NCBI GenBank assembly: GCA_023954355.1
Contig: JAMLID010000008.1
Location: 1-64,000 of the forward strand
Direction: 5' to 3'
Origin: Oligoflexia bacterium
GTDB taxonomy: Bacteria > Bdellovibrionota > UBA1018 > CAIPTA01
DNA length: 64,000 bases
Within the stretch, counting starts at the first letter, position 1. Each line of letters opens with the position of its first letter. The position numbers were made by a program, and so were the translations under genes. The notes under the pieces were generated by a model. It was not told the DNA's origin and did no database searches. It saw only the letters and a list, made by a program, of their open reading frames with translations. Positions 27,825 through 36,501 of this stretch are shown piece by piece.

Positions 27825-28437
27825 ATGCCTCTTTATAGAGGTTGAGCATGCGCTCAAAAGCTTGATTTAAAGAACTGTATAGGCTCTCTCCAGATGTATC
27901 TAACTCACGTAATACATATGCTATAGCCTCAACACTAGAAACCGCCTCTCTTCTTGGCTCTTTTCTTAGTTTTCCATATAAAGAAGGTCGATCTGGATGA
28001 ATACAAATTCTAACTAACTTTGTTAACCATGCATTTCTCCACCAAAGTGTTTTGGCTTGACTCCAAGTACCATCTAAAAGAATCACACCCTTCAAATTCA
28101 TTGGCGCATCTATAGGTTCTCCCTTTTTAGAGAGATAGCTTATAGTCGACTTTACTGAGACTGAATCTTTTTTTGATCCTAAATACACCACAGCCCATTC
28201 AGACGGAATCGCCTCTTCACCTGCGACAGATTTAAGAGAGCGCCAAGAAAGACCTATTCTTAAATCAGATTTTTTTAATGCGCGAATAATAAGCGGAGCA
28301 GACCCAAGCACCTTATCTGGCTCTTGCGGATGCTGTAAAACAATTACCTTAATGGTATTATCTAGCTCTTGAACATCAACTTTTTTTGCAAGAGATAGCT
28401 CTTCAGATTGTCTAGATTTTTCAACCATTTTTTGCAC
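27811..28437 (-). CDS. DTW-domain protein, tRNA-uridine aminocarboxypropyltransferase-like
   Basis: The protein has the DTW signature (L-L-D-G-T-W-S-Q-A-K) and the downstream Y-G-K-L-R-K-E-P that belong to TapT/TuaA enzymes, which add the acp group from S-adenosylmethionine to tRNA uridine at position 47. The N-terminal Cys cluster found in some members is absent. I choose GTG 28437, which overlaps the ung stop as TAGTG and has GGAG 9 nt upstream. TTG 28452 and ATG 28428 are alternatives. It is in an operon with ung. Confidence 0.8.
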   Translation of the reverse strand: MQKMVEKSRQSEELSLAKKVDVQELDNTIKVIVLQHPQEPDKVLGSAPLIIRALKKSDLRIGLSWRSLKSVAGEEAIPSEWAVVYLGSKKDSVSVKSTISYLSKKGEPIDAPMNLKGVILLDGTWSQAKTLWWRNAWLTKLVRICIHPDRPSLYGKLRKEPRREAVSSVEAIAYVLRELDTSGESLYSSLNQAFERMLNLYKEASKNQ

Positions 28438-29117
28438 TAATGTATGCTCCAATCAATTGGCTTTTTTCCTATTGAAACTAAATATTCATTTGTCTTAGAA
28501 AAATGTTTTGAACCGATAAAGCCATTATGCGCTGATAGAGGTGATGGGTGAGCACATTTTAATATTTTGTGATGTTTTTTAATTAAGCTTGCTTTGCTTT
28601 GAGCAAAGTTTCCCCATAAGAGAAACACCAATGGATCTTCTCTGTCTCCTAAAATAGAAATCACTTTATCAGTAAAGAATTCCCAACCCCTGCCTTTATG
28701 AGAAGCCGCTTTTCCCTCTTCTACTGTTAAAACTGTATTCAATAGTAATACCCCTTGTTGTGCCCAGCTTGTTAACTCACCGTGAGTTGGTATTTTTATT
28801 CCGATATCAGAGGCCAATTCTTTGAATATATTTTTTAACGAAGGAGGCGCAGGGACTCCCTTCTTTACAGAAAAACAAAGCCCATGAGCCTGATTTGGCC
28901 CATGATAAGGGTCTTGCCCTAAGATAACGACCTTTACGTCATCTAAAGGCGTAATATTCAGTGCTGAAAAAATTTCGCTCCCTTTAGGGTAAATCATTTT
29001 TCCTTGCTGTAGCTCAGAAACAAGAAATTTTTTCAAATCTTGCATATAGTCTTTTTCAAATTCATTAAGAAGAATTTTCTTCCAGCTATCTTCAAGTTTT
29101 ATTTTTTGTGGATCCAC
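28437..29117 (-). CDS. ung: Uracil-DNA glycosylase
   Basis: This family 1 UDG removes uracil from DNA. It shows the catalytic water-activating motif G-Q-D-P-Y-H-G, the conserved A-H-G-L-C-F-S-V, and the leucine-loop region H-P-S-P-L-S-A. GTG 29117 gives 226 residues, the normal length, with AGGGGA upstream. Extending to GTG 29174 would overlap the start of the divergent aldehyde dehydrogenase gene. It is followed directly by the DTW gene, linking DNA repair and tRNA modification on one transcript. Confidence 0.93.
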   Translation of the reverse strand: MDPQKIKLEDSWKKILLNEFEKDYMQDLKKFLVSELQQGKMIYPKGSEIFSALNITPLDDVKVVILGQDPYHGPNQAHGLCFSVKKGVPAPPSLKNIFKELASDIGIKIPTHGELTSWAQQGVLLLNTVLTVEEGKAASHKGRGWEFFTDKVISILGDREDPLVFLLWGNFAQSKASLIKKHHKILKCAHPSPLSAHNGFIGSKHFSKTNEYLVSIGKKPIDWSIH

Positions 29118-29161
29118 AAAATCCCCTATATTGAAAGTTCTCTTTCTTGTAAAGTCTGCAT

Positions 29162-30499
29162 ATGGAGCATACACACTTTTTTACCATTTCTCCCATTTCT
29201 GGAGCAAAAATCAAGGAATACTCATACGACTCTGCAGAAAGTATCCAATCTATACTAGAGGAGAACCTACGCTCATTTAAGCAATGGAGACGATCCCCTA
29301 AACAAGAGCGAACACAAAAGCTAGAAAAGTTAAAGAAATTATTTATTCGAGACAGTCAATTGCTTGCAAATACGATAACCCTAGAAATGGGTAAGCTTCC
29401 TCTTGAGGCAAAAGCTGAAATTGAAAAGTGTGTAAGTTGTATAGATTACTATATCCAGCAAGTAGAGTTTATTTTTCAAAAACAACAAAACATAGGCTCA
29501 TCCTACGTATGCTACGAACCACTAGGACCAATACTAGCCATTATGCCCTGGAATTTTCCCTTTTGGCAGGTTGTTCGCGCAGCTATACCGAATATTTTAA
29601 TTGGCAACACTTTGGTATTAAAACATGCCACAAACGTTAGTGAATGCTCTATTTTATTAGAACGAATTTTTCTTGAAGCATTCGAATACCCTGTTTTTCA
29701 TTCTGTCTTTTTAGACGGAAAAAACGTGCACTCTATTATCGAATCTAGCAACATAGCAGCGATTACATTCACCGGTTCAACTAATGTTGGCCGCTCTATA
29801 GCAAAAATTTCTGGAGAAAATCTAAAAAAATGCGTACTTGAGCTTGGTGGCTCAGACCCTTATCTAATTCTGCATGATGCAGATATAGAAAAAGCAGCAA
29901 AGCTTTGTGCAACTTCTCGATTACTGAACGCTGGCCAAAGCTGTATTTCAGCTAAACGTTTTTTAGTGGACAAAAAAATAAGCTTAGATTTTCTCGATGC
30001 TTTTAAAGTAGAGTTTTCAAAAAGAGAAATAGCTCCCTTAGCAAAAGAAAAACTAGTAAAGGACGCTAACGAACAAATACAAGCTTCTCTACATTTAGGG
30101 GCAGAAATCTACTATACTAGTCAGCAAATTAAAAATAATTCGTACTTCTTTAATCCTATTATTCTCACTAACTGCTCAGCAAATATGCCTGTTTTTCAAC
30201 AAGAAACATTTTCTCCCGTTGCATGCGTCGTAACAAATTTAGAAGAAAAAGAAATTATTCAACTCGCTAACCAATCAGCCTTTGGATTAGGGGCGGCTGT
30301 TTTCTCTAAAGATCTTGAAAGAGCAGAGCAAATTGCTAGATATGAATTGGAAGCAGGTACCTGCTTTGTAAATGAGTTTGTTAAGTCAGATTCAGCTTTT
30401 CCGTTCGGAGGGATAAAACACTCAGGGTATGGAAGAGAACTTTCAACCTATACCCTGAGCGAATTTGCAAATTTGAAAACAGTAAGAATTTTTTCTTAA
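29162..30499 (+). CDS. Aldehyde dehydrogenase, succinate-semialdehyde-type
   Basis: The 445-residue enzyme shows the NAD(P)-binding and catalytic signatures: [16 protein letters not shown], catalytic Glu in L-E-L-G-G-S-D-P, nucleophile Cys in N-A-G-Q-S-C-I, and [13 protein letters not shown] near the end. These features match the short succinate-semialdehyde/NADP branch of the family (GabD/Sad-like). There are no GABA or polyamine genes next to it, so the exact aldehyde is open. It is divergent from ung. Confidence 0.9.
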   Translation: MEHTHFFTISPISGAKIKEYSYDSAESIQSILEENLRSFKQWRRSPKQERTQKLEKLKKLFIRDSQLLANTITLEMGKLPLEAKAEIEKCVSCIDYYIQQVEFIFQKQQNIGSSYVCYEPLGPILAIMPWNFPFWQVVRAAIPNILIGNTLVLKHATNVSECSILLERIFLEAFEYPVFHSVFLDGKNVHSIIESSNIAAITFTGSTNVGRSIAKISGENLKKCVLELGGSDPYLILHDADIEKAAKLCATSRLLNAGQSCISAKRFLVDKKISLDFLDAFKVEFSKREIAPLAKEKLVKDANEQIQASLHLGAEIYYTSQQIKNNSYFFNPIILTNCSANMPVFQQETFSPVACVVTNLEEKEIIQLANQSAFGLGAAVFSKDLERAEQIARYELEAGTCFVNEFVKSDSAFPFGGIKHSGYGRELSTYTLSEFANLKTVRIFS

Positions 30500-30501
30500 A
30501 T

Positions 30502-30948
30502 TTATTTTTTACTAATATTTTTACCTTTTTTGAGCACACCCTCATTTTGATCGGCTAAACACTCATATGTTAACTGCCATTCACGAATTTGATTTGTAGT
30601 AGAATGCGTTTCTCTTTCATCTGTACTGGCAGAGCCGAAACTAAATCCACTACTTCCAAAACTTAATCCAGATGTAGGGTAGTTATTTCTCGACGATGTA
30701 GAACTAGTTTGCTCACCAACTACAACCTCTCCTTCTTCTAAAACTTTAACTATGTTGCTATCTCCACAATTGTAGCGCATTAGAGATTCGGCCTTCATTC
30801 GATCTTCTGCTCTATTATTCATTCTCAAAGCAATCACGCCACCATTTCGAGGCTTCTTCTTCACTTCTCGAGCGTAAGGCTCGTATGGCAAAGTAGCACA
30901 AGAACTGATAATAAAACCGATAACCATTAGACTTAATAAGTATTTCAT
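30502..30948 (-). CDS. Lipoprotein of unknown function
   Basis: The signal peptide ends in a clear lipobox, I-I-S-S-C at residues 13-17, so the mature protein is lipid-anchored. The remaining 130 residues include a Ser/Gly/Thr-rich low-complexity stretch (about 80-115) and two further Cys, one in R-Y-N-C-G and one in Y-E-C. A-rich sequence and AGGAGG-like bases precede the start. I recognise no family. Confidence 0.75.
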   Translation of the reverse strand: MKYLLSLMVIGFIISSCATLPYEPYAREVKKKPRNGGVIALRMNNRAEDRMKAESLMRYNCGDSNIVKVLEEGEVVVGEQTSSTSSRNNYPTSGLSFGSSGFSFGSASTDERETHSTTNQIREWQLTYECLADQNEGVLKKGKNISKK

Positions 30949-31010
30949 TCATCCTCCTTAAAATTTTTCTCGTTTAAGAAAGATTACCGAAAAGAAACAA
31001 TACGAAAATA

Positions 31011-31307
31011 TTATTCTATATGTTTTGAGGGTTCTGCGTCTTTATTAGGCACAACTTGTGCGGGCTTGCGCTTTTTGAGCGCTACAAAGAGCACAACTGA
31101 AAGTGCCATTCCAAAAATGATTCCAACGATAAGTATTTTTCTATATGTGTATATGGCCCACTCAACAGCACCATCGCAATTCATGGGAACACTCCCGGGT
31201 GGTGACGAATACCAAACTATTAGGCTGGGAGAAAACCAGGCAAATACTCCTAACCCGAGTATTGCCCCAAGAAATAAATAAGCAGAAAATTCTTTAAGCG
31301 CCTTCAC
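31011..31307 (-). CDS. Small two-helix membrane protein, hypothetical
   Basis: This 98-residue protein has two hydrophobic segments (about 8-30 and 55-78) separated by a loop with P-P-G-S-V-P-M-N-C-D-G, followed by a short charged cytoplasmic tail (K-K-R-K-P-A). The membrane topology is the main support for a real gene. No family is recognised. It may be co-transcribed with the downstream lipoprotein. Confidence 0.6.
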   Translation of the reverse strand: MKALKEFSAYLFLGAILGLGVFAWFSPSLIVWYSSPPGSVPMNCDGAVEWAIYTYRKILIVGIIFGMALSVVLFVALKKRKPAQVVPNKDAEPSKHIE

Positions 31308-31389
31308 GAATACCTCTTTACAAATAATCTATTCTTACAAAGACACACTTTCAATGGAATTTTTATAAACATGGCTTTAGGCTCTCATT

Positions 31390-32541
31390 ATGAAAAAGAT
31401 CATGCTTTTAGGTTCTGGAGAATTGGGGAAAGAGTTTGTAATTTCCGCAAAACGCCTCGGATTAACTGTTGTTGCCGTAGATAAGTATAAAGATGCACCT
31501 GCAATGCAAGTTTCTGATGCTTACTACATTGTAAATATGCTCGATAAAAAAAGCTTAGATAAGGTTATTGCCAAAGAAAAACCAGATATTATCGTCCCAG
31601 AAATCGAGGCCATCCGTACTGAGGCACTCCTATATTGGGAAAAAAAAGGAATCCAAATTTCCCCCTGCGCAAAAGCTGTAGATTTAACAATGAACCGAGA
31701 TAAAATTCGAGATTTTGCCGCTAAAAAAGTAAAAGTTCGAACAGCTAACTATCTATATGCAAATTCATATGAAGAGTTTGTTATTAACGCTAAACGTATT
31801 GGTTTTCCAAATGTTGTAAAGCCAGTAATGTCGTCTTCTGGAAAAGGCCAATCCATCGTTCGAAAATCTTCTGATCTTAAAGCCGCCTGGAAATTTGCCG
31901 TTACAGGGATGAGGGGAGATAAAGAAAAAGTAATCATAGAAGAATTTATTCAGTTTGAATCTGAGATTACCTTACTCACCATTCGGCAAAAAAATAAAAA
32001 AACACTTTTCGTTGAACCCATCGGGCATAGACAAGAAAAAGGGGACTATAGAGAATCTTGGATTCCAGCAAAAATTGCAAAACCGCACTTAGCCAAAGCA
32101 AAGCTTATGGCAAAGAAGATTACTGATGCCTTAGGCGGCTATGGAATTTTTGGAGTGGAATTTTTTCTTACAAAAAATGAAGTCATTTTTTCTGAGTTGT
32201 CTCCAAGACCCCATGATACAGGTATGGTCACTCTTATTTCTCAAGATTTAAATGAATTTGATCTTCACTTACGTGCGATTTTAGGTATTCCCATTCGCCC
32301 TATTAAGTATTACGGACCAAGTTCTTCTGTGGCTATCCTTGGCACAAAAAAAGGAAAGGTAAAATCCATTTCAGGACTACAAAATGCTCTCAGTATCCAG
32401 GAAACTGATGTTCGAGTTTTTGGAAAAAAAGAAACCTGGCCAAACCGAAGAATGGCAGTAGCATTAGCCAGAGGGAAAAACACGGAAACCGCTGTTAAAA
32501 TTGCTAAAAATGCTGCGCAAAAAATAAAAATTCGTATCTAA
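31390..32541 (+). CDS. purT: Formate-dependent phosphoribosylglycinamide formyltransferase
   Basis: This ATP-grasp enzyme (383 residues) uses formate and ATP to make formyl-GAR in purine synthesis. It shows the N-terminal G-S-G-E-L-G-K-E, the ribotide-binding V-P-E-I-E-A-I, the P-loop-like K-P-V-M-S-S-S-G-K-G-Q-S, the metal-binding G-V-E-F-F and E-L-S-P-R-P-H-D-T-G-M-V-T. All of these match PurT closely. It stands alone between divergent and tandem unrelated genes. Confidence 0.96.
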   Translation: MKKIMLLGSGELGKEFVISAKRLGLTVVAVDKYKDAPAMQVSDAYYIVNMLDKKSLDKVIAKEKPDIIVPEIEAIRTEALLYWEKKGIQISPCAKAVDLTMNRDKIRDFAAKKVKVRTANYLYANSYEEFVINAKRIGFPNVVKPVMSSSGKGQSIVRKSSDLKAAWKFAVTGMRGDKEKVIIEEFIQFESEITLLTIRQKNKKTLFVEPIGHRQEKGDYRESWIPAKIAKPHLAKAKLMAKKITDALGGYGIFGVEFFLTKNEVIFSELSPRPHDTGMVTLISQDLNEFDLHLRAILGIPIRPIKYYGPSSSVAILGTKKGKVKSISGLQNALSIQETDVRVFGKKETWPNRRMAVALARGKNTETAVKIAKNAAQKIKIRI

Positions 32542-32640
32542 GTTTTTCTTCAATGATAAATGCCTAAAATTATTGAATAATATATTTACCCTATAGAATG
32601 ATACTTTAAGTTTTTTGCTCGAAGGAACGATAGAGAAAAT

Positions 32641-33294
32641 ATGAAACTTTTCAAATATTTACCCCTGGTATTTGGTTTAACTTTCGCTTGCATACTGCTA
32701 TCTAATCCGGCTAATGCATGTACTTCAAAAGGTCCAGGAGCCCCTAACGGATGCGGCGGATGCAATACAACTAATATTAAAAAAGATGCGTCTTGGTTTG
32801 CTTTCTATAATGCCGTAAGGTCCAAAGGAGTAAGCCCCATATCGTGCTATCGATCACCCGCATGTCAAGCCAATTTAGTGAGAACGTGCGCTCGTGGTCG
32901 TGCCGCCAAAGGTGTATCTAATCACACATCAAGAATCGCCATGGATTTTAGTACAAGCAATGGAAATCACAAAACAGCCAGAAGTTTAGCACCTCAAATT
33001 ATCAAAGGACGTGTTGGAGCATTAACTCATGGTGGTGGTGGATACCATATGAGTAATAGTCCTTCTGAAGGTCATACCTTGAGTTATAAAGGCAAGAGCG
33101 CTGTAGTACAAAAATATAAAGAAGAGCATGTGGCGAGCCCCGCACCAAGTGGATCTCGTTGTGGAACTGGTAGCTCCTATACAAATAGAAAAGGTTTTTC
33201 TGGTTCTTGGCTACAAAGACGAAGCTGTGAATGGGTAAAAATGTGTCACACAAATTCAGTTTCAGAATGTTATAGATTATTAAAAAAGAAATAG
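32641..33294 (+). CDS. Exported M15-like peptidase (possible D-Ala-D-Ala hydrolase)
   Basis: A signal peptide (cleavage near A-N-A-C at residue 27) precedes a Cys-rich domain. The motif G-V-S-N-H-T-S-R-I-A-M-D-F resembles the S-x-H-x-x-G-x-A-x-D zinc site of M15 (VanY/DacB-like) peptidases. A second His follows in G-G-G-G-Y-H-M-S and would be the third ligand. The G of the SxHxxG pattern is replaced by R, so this is a divergent member. The C-terminal 45 residues hold four Cys and look like a small binding module. A role on peptidoglycan outside the cell membrane is likely but inferred. Confidence 0.7.
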   Translation: MKLFKYLPLVFGLTFACILLSNPANACTSKGPGAPNGCGGCNTTNIKKDASWFAFYNAVRSKGVSPISCYRSPACQANLVRTCARGRAAKGVSNHTSRIAMDFSTSNGNHKTARSLAPQIIKGRVGALTHGGGGYHMSNSPSEGHTLSYKGKSAVVQKYKEEHVASPAPSGSRCGTGSSYTNRKGFSGSWLQRRSCEWVKMCHTNSVSECYRLLKKK

Positions 33295-33319
33295 TTTTAA
33301 AACGATGGGGAGAATCTCG

Positions 33320-34048
33320 ATGTACAATTTAGTAATTCAAGGGTTGATTGTTTTGGCTATTTCTCTTTGCTTAGAAACATCTTCATTTGCTAAATCGAGA
33401 AAATCTTATCCATCATTTCAGTGTATCTCTAGAGAAGAAATTGATCAAAAAACCAAAGACTGTAGTGACAATGAAGCCTATGCTGAAGCTGCTGTTCTTT
33501 GCCTAAATAAACTGAAAGATTTAGTAGACGAGAAAACAAAAGAAGCGAAAAGCCAATTAAGCAGCTCTGTTCAAGAACATACTTCAGATACAGCTAATAG
33601 CCAAACACAAGCGACCCAGGGGGGTGCTTCGAACTATCAAATTTCTCAAGATGTTCTAAACGAGCTAATAGATGCCGCTAAGCAAGCACGATCACAAGTA
33701 AGTAACTATATCAAAGACATATATGTACCAGATGAAATTGCTTGGGCCGAAGCGGGATTAGACTTAGATGATATATTGCTAGCGGAGCCTTGCTATGCTG
33801 AAAACCAAGAGGTGCTTGTTCTTGTAGAAGAAGATATCTATAAAATAATCGATGATCTTGAAGCTTCTAGAGGTAAATCTGCGTCTTTACAATCTAATAC
33901 ATTAAATAAAAAAGACTCCTATAATAATCAATCAAGAAAGAACAAAACCGCAACGGGTAAAGGCAAAGGCAGTGTTAACCTAAAAGGGAAAAAACAAGAA
34001 AAGCCTGAGTCTGATATTTCAGGGACAGAAGAAACAGATACGCCTTAA
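33320..34048 (+). CDS. Exported, charged, coiled-coil-like protein of unknown function
   Basis: After a signal peptide (cleavage near S-S-F-A-K, residue 24) the protein is largely helical with Glu/Lys-rich stretches. Four Cys lie in the first half, and the C-terminal 60 residues are Lys/Gly/Ser-rich and probably disordered. I use ATG 33320 because GGGGAGA lies 6-7 nt upstream; an in-frame ATG at 33305 overlaps that site. It follows the M15-like gene by 25 nt and is probably co-transcribed. Its 3' end overlaps the convergent HTTM gene by 4 nt. Confidence 0.65.
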   Translation: MYNLVIQGLIVLAISLCLETSSFAKSRKSYPSFQCISREEIDQKTKDCSDNEAYAEAAVLCLNKLKDLVDEKTKEAKSQLSSSVQEHTSDTANSQTQATQGGASNYQISQDVLNELIDAAKQARSQVSNYIKDIYVPDEIAWAEAGLDLDDILLAEPCYAENQEVLVLVEEDIYKIIDDLEASRGKSASLQSNTLNKKDSYNNQSRKNKTATGKGKGSVNLKGKKQEKPESDISGTEETDTP

Positions 34049-34875
34049 ACGCCTTCTACGCTTCTTGAATAGGGTCCAAGGATAAATAACGGGATTGCTA
34101 TTAGTACTGGCGTAAAATAAATAAAATTTTCAAACATTAAAAAAATACTGAAGTGAAAAAGAAAAATAGAATATCCGCCATATCTCTGAAACTTGGGAAT
34201 GAATGCAATTGAAATTATAAATAACTCAAATAAGACTCCAAAAAACCAGAACCACTTAGATAAAAGAAAAGAAAAGTGTGGAAACTGAACGCCCACTGAA
34301 GCAGTAGACACTAAATTACGAATATATGATACTTCCAACGGTTTGAATTCCGAAAACCCCTCAGTGAAAATAAAATCAATTCCATAGCGCAGCTTCCATA
34401 AACCAGCACATAAGTACGGAAGAAGAAAAAATAGTTGAATCCCGAAAATTAATATATTCCAATTTTTTTTATTATTTTTTCCTACTACAGAAAAACCTAT
34501 CGCTGCATAAAGTGGAAAAAGATACGAGTGATCAGTCCAACCAAAAGACCATGAATATGAAGTAATCAAAAATATTAGAATGGCTATTATCGATTTCAGA
34601 ATTCTATCGAATGGATTTTCTACCGCAATAAAGCAAAGTAAAATAGAAACAATACAACTCACTAAAAAAATTGTTCTTCTTGTATATTCACCAAAATATT
34701 CTAAATAAAAAATGGGCCACTGCGGTTGAAATGAGATTACATCATAAAATCCAATTCTAGTTATATGAAGGTAGATTATTAATGCTAAAAATAAATAAAA
34801 AATCCTTTGGCACATTGCAAGCTTGTCTATATTTATTTCTGGCTTTTTTGTTAAATTTTTAAAAAAGTTTTTCAC
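34045..34875 (-). CDS. HTTM-like polytopic membrane protein
   Basis: About seven to eight membrane helices, with sequence features of the HTTM group: W-T-D-H-S-Y-L-F-P-L-Y, then Y-L-C-A-G-L-W-K-L-R-Y-G and G-V-L-F-E-L-F. HTTM proteins share a fold with vitamin K-dependent gamma-glutamyl carboxylase, but most bacterial ones have no known substrate. The start is GTG 34875, overlapping the upstream stop as GTGA, with AAAGGTGG upstream. It is the last gene of a three-gene operon that begins with a radical SAM protein, suggesting a shared modification pathway at the membrane. Confidence 0.65.
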   Translation of the reverse strand: MKNFFKNLTKKPEINIDKLAMCQRIFYLFLALIIYLHITRIGFYDVISFQPQWPIFYLEYFGEYTRRTIFLVSCIVSILLCFIAVENPFDRILKSIIAILIFLITSYSWSFGWTDHSYLFPLYAAIGFSVVGKNNKKNWNILIFGIQLFFLLPYLCAGLWKLRYGIDFIFTEGFSEFKPLEVSYIRNLVSTASVGVQFPHFSFLLSKWFWFFGVLFELFIISIAFIPKFQRYGGYSIFLFHFSIFLMFENFIYFTPVLIAIPLFILGPYSRSVEGV

Positions 34876-35327
34876 TGAATACCACCTTTAAAAATAATTT
34901 TTTCTTCAGTGACTAATTTTCTTTCCGTTAAAAAATACCTAAGGTCTAGCTCTCCTCGCACGACTTCATACGCCAATATTTTTGATGAATAATTTTTAAA
35001 AAAATTCTCTAAAAAAACTGTTTTTTTCTTAGATAGGTCAAGATCGTAATTTAAAGTATCGCTGAGTTTAAACATGTAATAATACAATCTAATATTTGTT
35101 TCTCTATTGAAAATACTACAATAAGGAACCACACAACTAACTTGCACTTCATCAGAATTTGCATAAGAGATTCTTAAGACAGCATCTCTTTGTTTTGAAT
35201 AAAATATACTATACATTCTCCAGCCATAAAGTGGAAAAAGCCCATCTCTCCCATACCTAGAAAAATCAGACTGAGAGTATCCTATAAAAAAAACTGACAT
35301 CACTATAATTAGTATTTTGTAGATCAA
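34872..35327 (-). CDS. Membrane-anchored partner of the HTTM protein, unknown function
   Basis: One N-terminal hydrophobic helix (about 3-18) anchors a 130-residue domain outside the cytoplasm. It contains F-P-L-Y-G-W-R-M-Y-S, a pattern I associate with small proteins encoded beside HTTM genes; this is recollection, not a search result. Two Cys (V-S-C-V-V-P-Y-C) could form a disulfide. Start is TTG 35327, 6 nt after an AGGA, directly behind the radical SAM stop. The stop overlaps the HTTM start. Confidence 0.65.
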   Translation of the reverse strand: MIYKILIIVMSVFFIGYSQSDFSRYGRDGLFPLYGWRMYSIFYSKQRDAVLRISYANSDEVQVSCVVPYCSIFNRETNIRLYYYMFKLSDTLNYDLDLSKKKTVFLENFFKNYSSKILAYEVVRGELDLRYFLTERKLVTEEKIIFKGGIQ

Positions 35328-35328
35328 A

Positions 35329-36435
35329 TTAGTTCCTAGTCATCAATCTCAATAAATTATAAATTCTAAACAACATGCTAGGTGGTCCACCACCTTCAGC
35401 AGATAGTTTGCCTGTACAATTTTTACATTCTTCAATTGAACTTTTTTCAGATAAAATTTTTCTTCTAAAACTATTCGTAGTGGCATTAGTCCATGAGGGA
35501 TTATTTATATCTTCTAGTTCATTGCCAAGCTCCATAAGACCCGGGGCACCGATCATATACCCACAAGGAGCCGCCATCCCATCGGATGCTATCCCAATCG
35601 AAAACCATATATACTGGCATTCATTTTTAATTTTATTCCTAGACTTAAGAGAAACGCTGTCTATATACCGACTAAATACGCCACCCAAATAAAATCTATT
35701 TTTTGTTTCTTGATCTGAATTTACTCTGTTTTCTAAGTTGATTGTTTTAAAAAATACTTTATCTGCCCCCAACTTTTTACTCATAGAAAACAACTCTTCT
35801 CTTTGAGGTAACGTATAAGGTGTCAATATAGTACGAATTTCTATTGTCGGATTTTCTGCATCTATTAACTTTCTAGCGCTTGCCATATTACTAATAGATG
35901 ACTTCACTCTCTCTAAATCACCACGTACTCGATATTGCTCATAAGATTTTTGGTCTGCACCATCTACTGAAAATACAATGCTATCTAGCCCTGACTTTAC
36001 TACCTTAACAGCAATTTCTTGATCTGCAATAAAGTGGCCATTCGTAACAACTTGAGTATATAATTTTTTCTTTTTGGCATACGCAATCAATTCGCATAGA
36101 TCTGGATTAATAAATGGCTCACCATACCCAATAAAAGCACAAATCAACGCATGCTCTTCATACTTATCTAAGATTTTTTTAAAATTAGCTAAAGACAGCT
36201 GCCCTCTTTTTCTAGTTAAGGTGCCTCCATCGCTAAACTTAGCCCCAGTAGGACATAAAGGGCATCTTAAATTACAAACTCCACTAGGCTCTACTATCAA
36301 TAGGGATGGGTATGTGTGCTTTGGAGGAATATTTAGAACGTAATACACACCATTGCGCAGTAAATTCAAAATTCTTTTTCGAGTAAAAACCCCACCTACA
36401 GTAAGCTTATAGACTAATCTGATATATCTAAACAT
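35329..36435 (-). CDS. Radical SAM protein with SPASM-like C-terminus
   Basis: The 368-residue protein has the CxxxCxxC cluster motif in G-V-C-N-L-R-C-P-L-C, followed by a glycine-rich SAM-binding stretch and the T-N-G-H-F strand. The C-terminal part carries Cys in I-K-N-E-C, A-P-C-G and I-E-E-C-K-N-C, which can bind one or two extra [4Fe-4S] clusters as in SPASM proteins (MoaA/PqqE group). Such enzymes often modify peptides or sugars. It is the first gene of the operon with the membrane partner and HTTM protein, and is divergent from the double glycosyltransferase. Confidence 0.85.
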   Translation of the reverse strand: MFRYIRLVYKLTVGGVFTRKRILNLLRNGVYYVLNIPPKHTYPSLLIVEPSGVCNLRCPLCPTGAKFSDGGTLTRKRGQLSLANFKKILDKYEEHALICAFIGYGEPFINPDLCELIAYAKKKKLYTQVVTNGHFIADQEIAVKVVKSGLDSIVFSVDGADQKSYEQYRVRGDLERVKSSISNMASARKLIDAENPTIEIRTILTPYTLPQREELFSMSKKLGADKVFFKTINLENRVNSDQETKNRFYLGGVFSRYIDSVSLKSRNKIKNECQYIWFSIGIASDGMAAPCGYMIGAPGLMELGNELEDINNPSWTNATTNSFRRKILSEKSSIEECKNCTGKLSAEGGGPPSMLFRIYNLLRLMTRN

Positions 36436-36501
36436 AATTCATTGCCATTAGTTTTGTGCTAATAAATGAGCAATTACTAGGGTATATTGCCTTTAAAGAT
36501 A

